Source: Dioscorea cayenensis subsp. rotundata
Lineage: Eukaryota; Streptophyta; Magnoliopsida; Dioscoreales; Dioscoreaceae
Direction of reading: 5' to 3'
Length of the DNA stretch: 64,000 nucleotides
Assembly: GCF_009730915.1 (NCBI RefSeq)
Contig: NC_052474.1
Coordinates: 4,313,501 to 4,377,500, forward strand
Positions 59,306 through 64,000 of the stretch are shown here, piece by piece. The number at the start of each line of letters is the position of its first letter. Within the stretch, counting starts at the first letter, position 1. The position numbers were made by a program, and so were the translations under genes. Below the pieces are notes generated by a model, which saw nothing but the letters and a program-made list of their open reading frames with translations, made no database searches and was not told where the DNA came from.

Positions 59306-59370
59306 TAAGTGCGGATTTGTAATCTAAATTTTGCGTTACTAGTTGAGTACGGACTGGTTGAAAGATAAAT

Positions 59371-60216
59371 TGTTAGGGATTTAGAGGAAATAGGGCTGGT
59401 AACGGGGCGGGCGGGGACGGGGAGGGGTCTCCCCGTCCCTGTCCCCGCGAGAGTCGGGGACGGGAATCCCCATCCCTGACTTCCCGACGGGGGGAGTTAT
59501 CACCCCGTCTCCATCCTCGTGGGGATCCCCGATCCCCACGGGGATCCCCATATACCTATAAGCTTTGTTTGATTTAAAAAAAAAAAATCCAATACTAATA
59601 CACACTAACACACATGATAAACATACAAATTATTCAAAATAAAGCTCAACAAACCAACTAAACAAAATTTTCAAAAACAAAATACTCCAAATGTTTAAGC
59701 AAAACGAAATTTAATTAGATAATTTATAAAAATGGTAAAATTGTAAATAATTTAAATTAATATATATATATATTATTTTTAATCGGGGACGGGGACCCCG
59801 CGGGGCGGGGATAGCAATCCCCGTCCCCACCCCATTTAACAAACGGGGACGGGTTGGCCCCCGTCCCCGGCCCCACGGGGGGAATGAACCGGGGAATCCC
59901 CGTCCCCGTCGGGTCGGGTCCTTGCGGGGATCGGGGATTCCTCGCCCCGTTACCAGCCCTAAGAGGAAAGATGGGAGAAGAGGAAGACAACATTGAGAGA
60001 GATTAATTTCTCATATGGAATATAAACTCTATTATTCTGAAGAGTACAAAGTTTTCAACAAAATATAAAACAACTAAACCTAAAATATAAAAGTATGCTA
60101 ATATAACCTTAACATACTTTCTAATTAAAGTAAGATAAAAGAAAAAAATAACAACTATTGCATATATGACCCAGAGATATTTGCTAATTAAGGCGAGGTT
60201 AGAGGCACATATAACA
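59371..60216 (-). repeat. 3' LTR of the right-edge copia element, interrupted by a MITE
   Basis: Minus strand starts TGTTATATGTGCC at 60216, right after the purine tract AAGGTGGAGAT, and ends in CCCTAACA at 59371. Without the inserted hAT-type MITE and its target duplication it would be about 267 bp. The partner LTR is outside the window. Confidence 0.85.
59391..59961. mobile_element. GC-rich hAT-type MITE inside the copia LTR
   Basis: 571 bp, flanked by the 8-bp target duplication AGAGGAAA (59383-59390 and 59962-59969). Ends TAGGGCTGGTAACGGGGCG and CGCCCCGTTACCAGCCCTA are near-perfect inverted repeats. Both ends are packed with CGGGGAC/GTCCCCG units and the centre is AT-rich. No ORF. The 8-bp duplication points to the hAT superfamily. 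Confidence 0.93.
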
Positions 60217-60228
60217 ATCTCCACCTTG
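60217..60228 (-). promoter_or_regulatory. Copia polypurine tract
   Basis: AAGGTGGAGAT on the minus strand directly abuts the LTR start TGTTAT. This is the usual plus-strand priming tract of plant copia elements. Confidence 0.8.
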
Positions 60229-60346
60229 ACTCGCAATCTCACTCTAAACACAAAAGTAAACTAACATCAGACCACGACCAAAACTCTGCACAATAGTTGA
60301 ACTTTGCGATAGGTAAAGGCTTTGAAATAAAGGCTTTGTGAGCATA

Positions 60347-63300
60347 TCAACAATAGTTGAACTTTGCTAATAAAGGCTTTGTGAGCATATCAACAATATT
60401 TTCTGCCGTGCCAATTTTCTTAATCTCCACTACACCATTTGAAATAACTTGTCCAAGAAAATGGAATTTGACATCAGTGTGCTTGCTCCTAGCATGATAC
60501 ATATAGTCCTTCGCCAAGTGGAGAGCACTTTGATTATCACAACATATGGTGGTGGGACCACCATATGTTGAAATCTCTTCAAACAAGCCTTTACGCCAAA
60601 TTTCCTCTTTAATGCCTTCCATTAGAGCCATGTATGCTGTCTCTGTAGTAGACAAATCAATAGTAGATTGCAAGATAGCTTTCCAACTAATTGCACATCC
60701 ACCCAAAGTGAAAACATAACCGGTCAAAGACCGTATCTTATCAAGATCACCCATAAAGTCCGAATCAACATAACCTGTCAACTTTGTATCACTCTTCTCG
60801 AACTCCAAACAACTATCTGTAGCACACTTCAAAAATCGAAAGATCCACTTAACTGCCTCCCAATGTTGCTTACTAGAACATGATAAATAGCGACTCACCA
60901 CATTGACAACATGAGCAATATTAGGTCTAGTGCAAACCATCAAGTATATATATAATACTTCCAACTGCACTAGAATATGGAACTTGCGACATGTAACTTT
61001 CTTCATTTTCAGTTTTTGGACTCGAATGCCTTGATAGTTTGAATTTGGTCGCAAGAGGAGTAGACATAGGCTTCACATCATTCATCCTGAACCAGTTTAA
61101 CACCTTCTCAACAAAATTCTTTTGTGAAAGATATAACTTGCCATTTGGTCTATGCCTGGTGATCTCCATCCTGAAAATTTTTTTGGCAACCCCCAAATCC
61201 TTCATCTTAAATTTTAAGCTTATATTAATTGATCTTTCACCTTCTTGATCTCCTCTTTATTTGATGCCACGACTAGCGTGTCATCCACAAAAAGAAGTAG
61301 ATATATGAAGCTCCTATCCGGCAACTTCTTGAAATAAATACAACTGTCATAATTGGATTTAGAAAACCCAACCTTTGCCATAAAAGAGTCAAATCTCTTA
61401 TACTACTATCTTGGTGATTATTTTAAGCCATACAATGACTTCTTTTACAAACACATGTGGTTATCTCTACCATCAACCTCATAGCCCTAGGGTTGTTGCA
61501 TGTCGATCTTTTCCTCAAGGTCACCATGCAAGAATGCATTATTCACATCGAGCTGCTCTAACTCCAAATTTCCTTTAGCAACCAATGAAAGCAAAATTCA
61601 GATAGATGTATGTTTTACCACTGGTTTGAAGACTTCATTGAAATCCACACCTTCTATTTGACTATAGCCTTTAGCTACCAATCTCGCATTGTATCGAATA
61701 CCGGTAGTATCATCTTTCTTCTTAAACACCCACTTGCGACCAACAATTTTCTTCCCTTCAGGTGGCTCAACAAGTGTCCAAGTCTCATTCTTGTGAAGAG
61801 CTTTGATCTTTTCCTCCATAGCATAAGTCCATTTCATTGCATCACATGAAGATATTACCTCTTCATAGTTTGAGGGATCACCAAACTCCACCTCTTATGC
61901 CACAGCCAAACAGTAAGCAAAATCCGAATACCCATACATTGTAGGTTGTCAAATTTCTCTCTTAGCTCGATCTCTCGCTAAAGCATATGGTTGCTTTTCT
62001 GGGCCCTCTTCCTTTGCCGCAGAGAAATCATCATTAACAGGAGAGTCATCATCATGCATTTAAATAGACTTAACATCTACGCCTTGATCTAGAATTTTAA
62101 GCTCTACCTTCTTCATGGTTGTCTTAATCTCCTTTGTAGTCTTCTCAGGCACTTGCTCCTTTTCCAGTAAGATAGCCGACTCATCAAATGTTACGTCTCT
62201 TGAAATAAGGAGCTTAGGTGCCTTCAGATCTGGACGCCACAAACGATACCTTTCCACACTCGAAGCATACCCAAGAAAAATACACTTCTTCACCCTTGGC
62301 TTGAGCTTCCCTTCATTCACACGTGCATAAGTAGGACATCCAAATACCCGTAATGTGGAATAATCTACTGGTTTACCCGACCATAGTTCTTTAGGTGTCT
62401 TGCACTCAATGGATGTATTAGGAGATCGATTCGTCAACCAACAAGCTATGTTGATGGCTTATGCCCAAAACTCCTTACCCAAACTTGCATTAGAAAGCAT
62501 ACACTGAGCCTTTTAAAGTAGTGTCCGATTCATACATTCATCCACATCATTCTGTTGTGGAGTACCAACAACTATTCAATGCCAAACAATCCCTTCATCC
62601 TTGTAAAATTCATTGAATTTTTCATTGCAGAATTCCAACCCATTATCAGTTCTCAACCTTTTGATTTTTTTCCTGTTTGGTTCTCAATAACAGTTTTCCA
62701 CTGCTTAAAATTAGAAAATACTTGACTCTTTTCTTTAAATAATTCTTGAAAAATCATCAATCAGTGAAAGCATATAATGAGAACTATTATCTTTTGAAGG
62801 TACACGAGAGGACCCCCATAAATCTGAATGGATGTAATGCAAAGTACCCTTTATGCTATGAATGGGCGTACTAAAACTGAGTCTTTCTTTTGCATGCCAA
62901 ACACACAATCCTCGTAAAAATCCATTTTGCTTGTACTTTGACCACACAATAGACCTTTCTTGCTCAAGATCATCATCTCTCGTTCGCTCGTATGCCCCAA
63001 CCTCATATGCCACAATTTGGTGTTGTCAGTATCTGAGGTAAAACTAGTAACGGTAGCCGAGCCTATAATGGTCGAGCCTTGTCAAAAGTACAATGTACCA
63101 ACTCTATCTGCCTTCATCTACGTTAGAGCCCCTTTAGAAACCTTAAGGACTTCACCTTCACTATGGAACTTGCAACCTACATCTTCAAGAGCATTCAAAC
63201 AGATCAAGTTCTTCGTAATATCTGGGATACGCTCATCAAAGTACGGAACACCCCGTCTTTCTTCTTGATCTTCACTGTCCCAACAATGACAACTTTACAA

Positions 63301-63990
63301 AGATGATCATTTCCCAAAAGAACTCCTCCGCTAGCTAACTCATATGTGGCAAAACACTCTCGATTGGGAGTCATGTGCTGAGAAGCCCTAGTATCCATAA
63401 CCCAAATTTGTTCAAACTTTTTCCTCCCATCCGCCATATAAAGCACATTATTATCACTTTCAACTATGTTAGCCGCTCCCGAGAAAGCACCTTTTTGATT
63501 TGTCTTATGTTCATTTTTAAGCTTGAAACAGTTGGCCTAAATATGTCCCTTCTACTTACAATAGTTCTAAGTCAGATTCTTGTGCTTGGACTTCGAACGG
63601 GTCCTCTCTAAATACAAGTTTCTTTCCTTTTGCCTTTCTCTTTCCACAAATAACCCAACATCCTGATGATGGCTACCATCGACCAGGGTCAAGTTATTGT
63701 TAATATCTGACTTGACTAGCAAATTGATCTTCACATCATCAAGGGTAAGTGATCCCTACTATGGAGCATGGTCTCCTTAAACCTCTTGTATGACTTAGGC
63801 AATGAGCACAATAAGACCATGGCTTTATCCCCATCATCCACCTTAATACCAATCTTCTCCATCACATTAAGAAGAGTAGTATAATCCGAGATGTGTATAA
63901 TTTGAGATGTGGGCCTTAACAGATGTACATTTTGCCAACTTCAAAGAGTAGAAGTGTTGTTTCAATCGTAATAAGTTTGTGACCTATTTC
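60347..63990 (-). pseudogene. Copia gag-pol polyprotein remnant
   Basis: From the right: gag (AHISNYT then EKIGIKVDDGDKAMVLLCSL near 63830-63900), a zinc knuckle with in-frame stops (YC...GHI.ANCFK near 63540), protease (VMDTRASQHMTPNRECF near 63380, where the usual DSGAS has Arg in place of Gly) and a GAG-pre-integrase region. Integrase covers 63013-62060 (HSDLWGSSRVPS, LIDDFSR, then NRSPNTSIECKTPKELWSGK). RT covers 61891-61200 (GRKWVFKKK, ARLVAKGYSQIEGVDFNEVF, LLLFVDDTLVVAS near 61290). RNase H covers 61054-60347 (YVDSDFMGDLDK, ISWKA, CDNQSALHLAKD). Frame breaks occur at several places. Confidence 0.9.
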
Positions 63991-64000
63991 TATAGGTAGA

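Larger units (their letters stand above)
55398..59370 (+). repeat. Three tandem copies of a ~1.1-1.2 kb unit, interrupted by insertions
   Basis: The phrase GGACCAC, then CCACCAAATTGCAA, then GCCGGTT starts units at about 55398, 56516 and 57714. Each continues through AATTTGAATAAAAACA, TTCAACTATAAGACA, GTGAACCAAAGGGTT or variants, GACATTG.C.CCA.T and ACTAGTT.AGTAC in the same order. Units 1 and 2 end with CGGTGCTATTACGTC.ATGA; in unit 1 a ~160-bp piece of that part is itself doubled with (AAT)n between (56070-56230 and 56228-56390). Unit 3 is broken by a LINE piece and a Tourist-type element and ends where the copia LTR begins. No coding content or terminal repeats are seen. Confidence 0.85.
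59371..64000 (-). mobile_element. Ty1/copia element, partial at the window edge
   Basis: Runs from the 3' LTR (59371-60216) through RNase H, RT, integrase, protease and into gag at the right edge. Domain order is the copia order (protease, integrase, RT, RNase H). Many frame breaks show it is inactive. It inserted at the end of unit 3 of the tandem repeat. Confidence 0.92.

Noticed and set aside
1..64000. tRNA, rRNA and other structured RNA genes
   Set aside because: I looked for pol III boxes and cloverleaf-like segments; the only convincing boxes belong to the SINE copies at 30.3 and 47.0 kb.

Overview
This window is nuclear DNA from a flowering plant. Genes carry many short GT-AG introns, intergenic DNA is very AT-rich, and plant-type LINE, SINE, MITE and Ty1/copia elements are abundant. 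I cannot name the species from the sequence; the modest GC of the exons does not look like a grass.

1-3.6 kb: the 3' end of a LINE, then about nine units of a degenerate ~155-bp tandem repeat, then the 5' flank of a splicing gene. 3.6-22.7 kb (+): a PRP40-type U1 snRNP splicing factor (two WW and five FF domains, 28 coding exons). Its middle is damaged in the assembly: a run of exactly 1000 N (17438-18437) separates two versions of the same ~3.1 kb, so two contig ends that overlap were not merged. The left version has broken exons and the right version has clean ones. 24.5-28.0 kb (-): a complete LHP1 (plant HP1) gene in five exons, convergent with PRP40.

28.0-34.6 kb is an AT-rich gene desert with decayed retroposons. 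34.7-39.1 kb (+): a nine-exon gene for a SirB1/transglutaminase-like protein with a C-terminal TPR-like helical region and two possible first exons.

39-55 kb is a local sulfotransferase (SOT) cluster in TE-rich DNA: a relic (+), one apparently intact gene (-), and a pseudogene (-) split by a 3.4-kb copia element with a clear 5-bp target duplication. Between the relic and the intact gene lies a ~1-kb element with ~200-bp terminal inverted repeats carrying a rearranged cytochrome P450 fragment (Pack-MULE-like). A copia fragment, LINE pieces and a tRNA-derived SINE with a 16-bp target duplication follow.

55.4-64 kb: a ~1.1-1.2 kb sequence repeated three times in tandem, into which a Stowaway-type MITE, a LINE 3' fragment, a Tourist-type element and a copia element have inserted; a GC-rich hAT-type MITE then landed in the copia LTR. 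The copia element runs off the right edge.

The three complete housekeeping genes act in unrelated processes (splicing, Polycomb chromatin, unknown). The SOT cluster is the only functional grouping. I found no new multi-gene system. The most noteworthy items are the unmerged contig overlap, the P450-carrying inverted-repeat element, the SOT/copia disruption and the datable nest of insertions at the right end.
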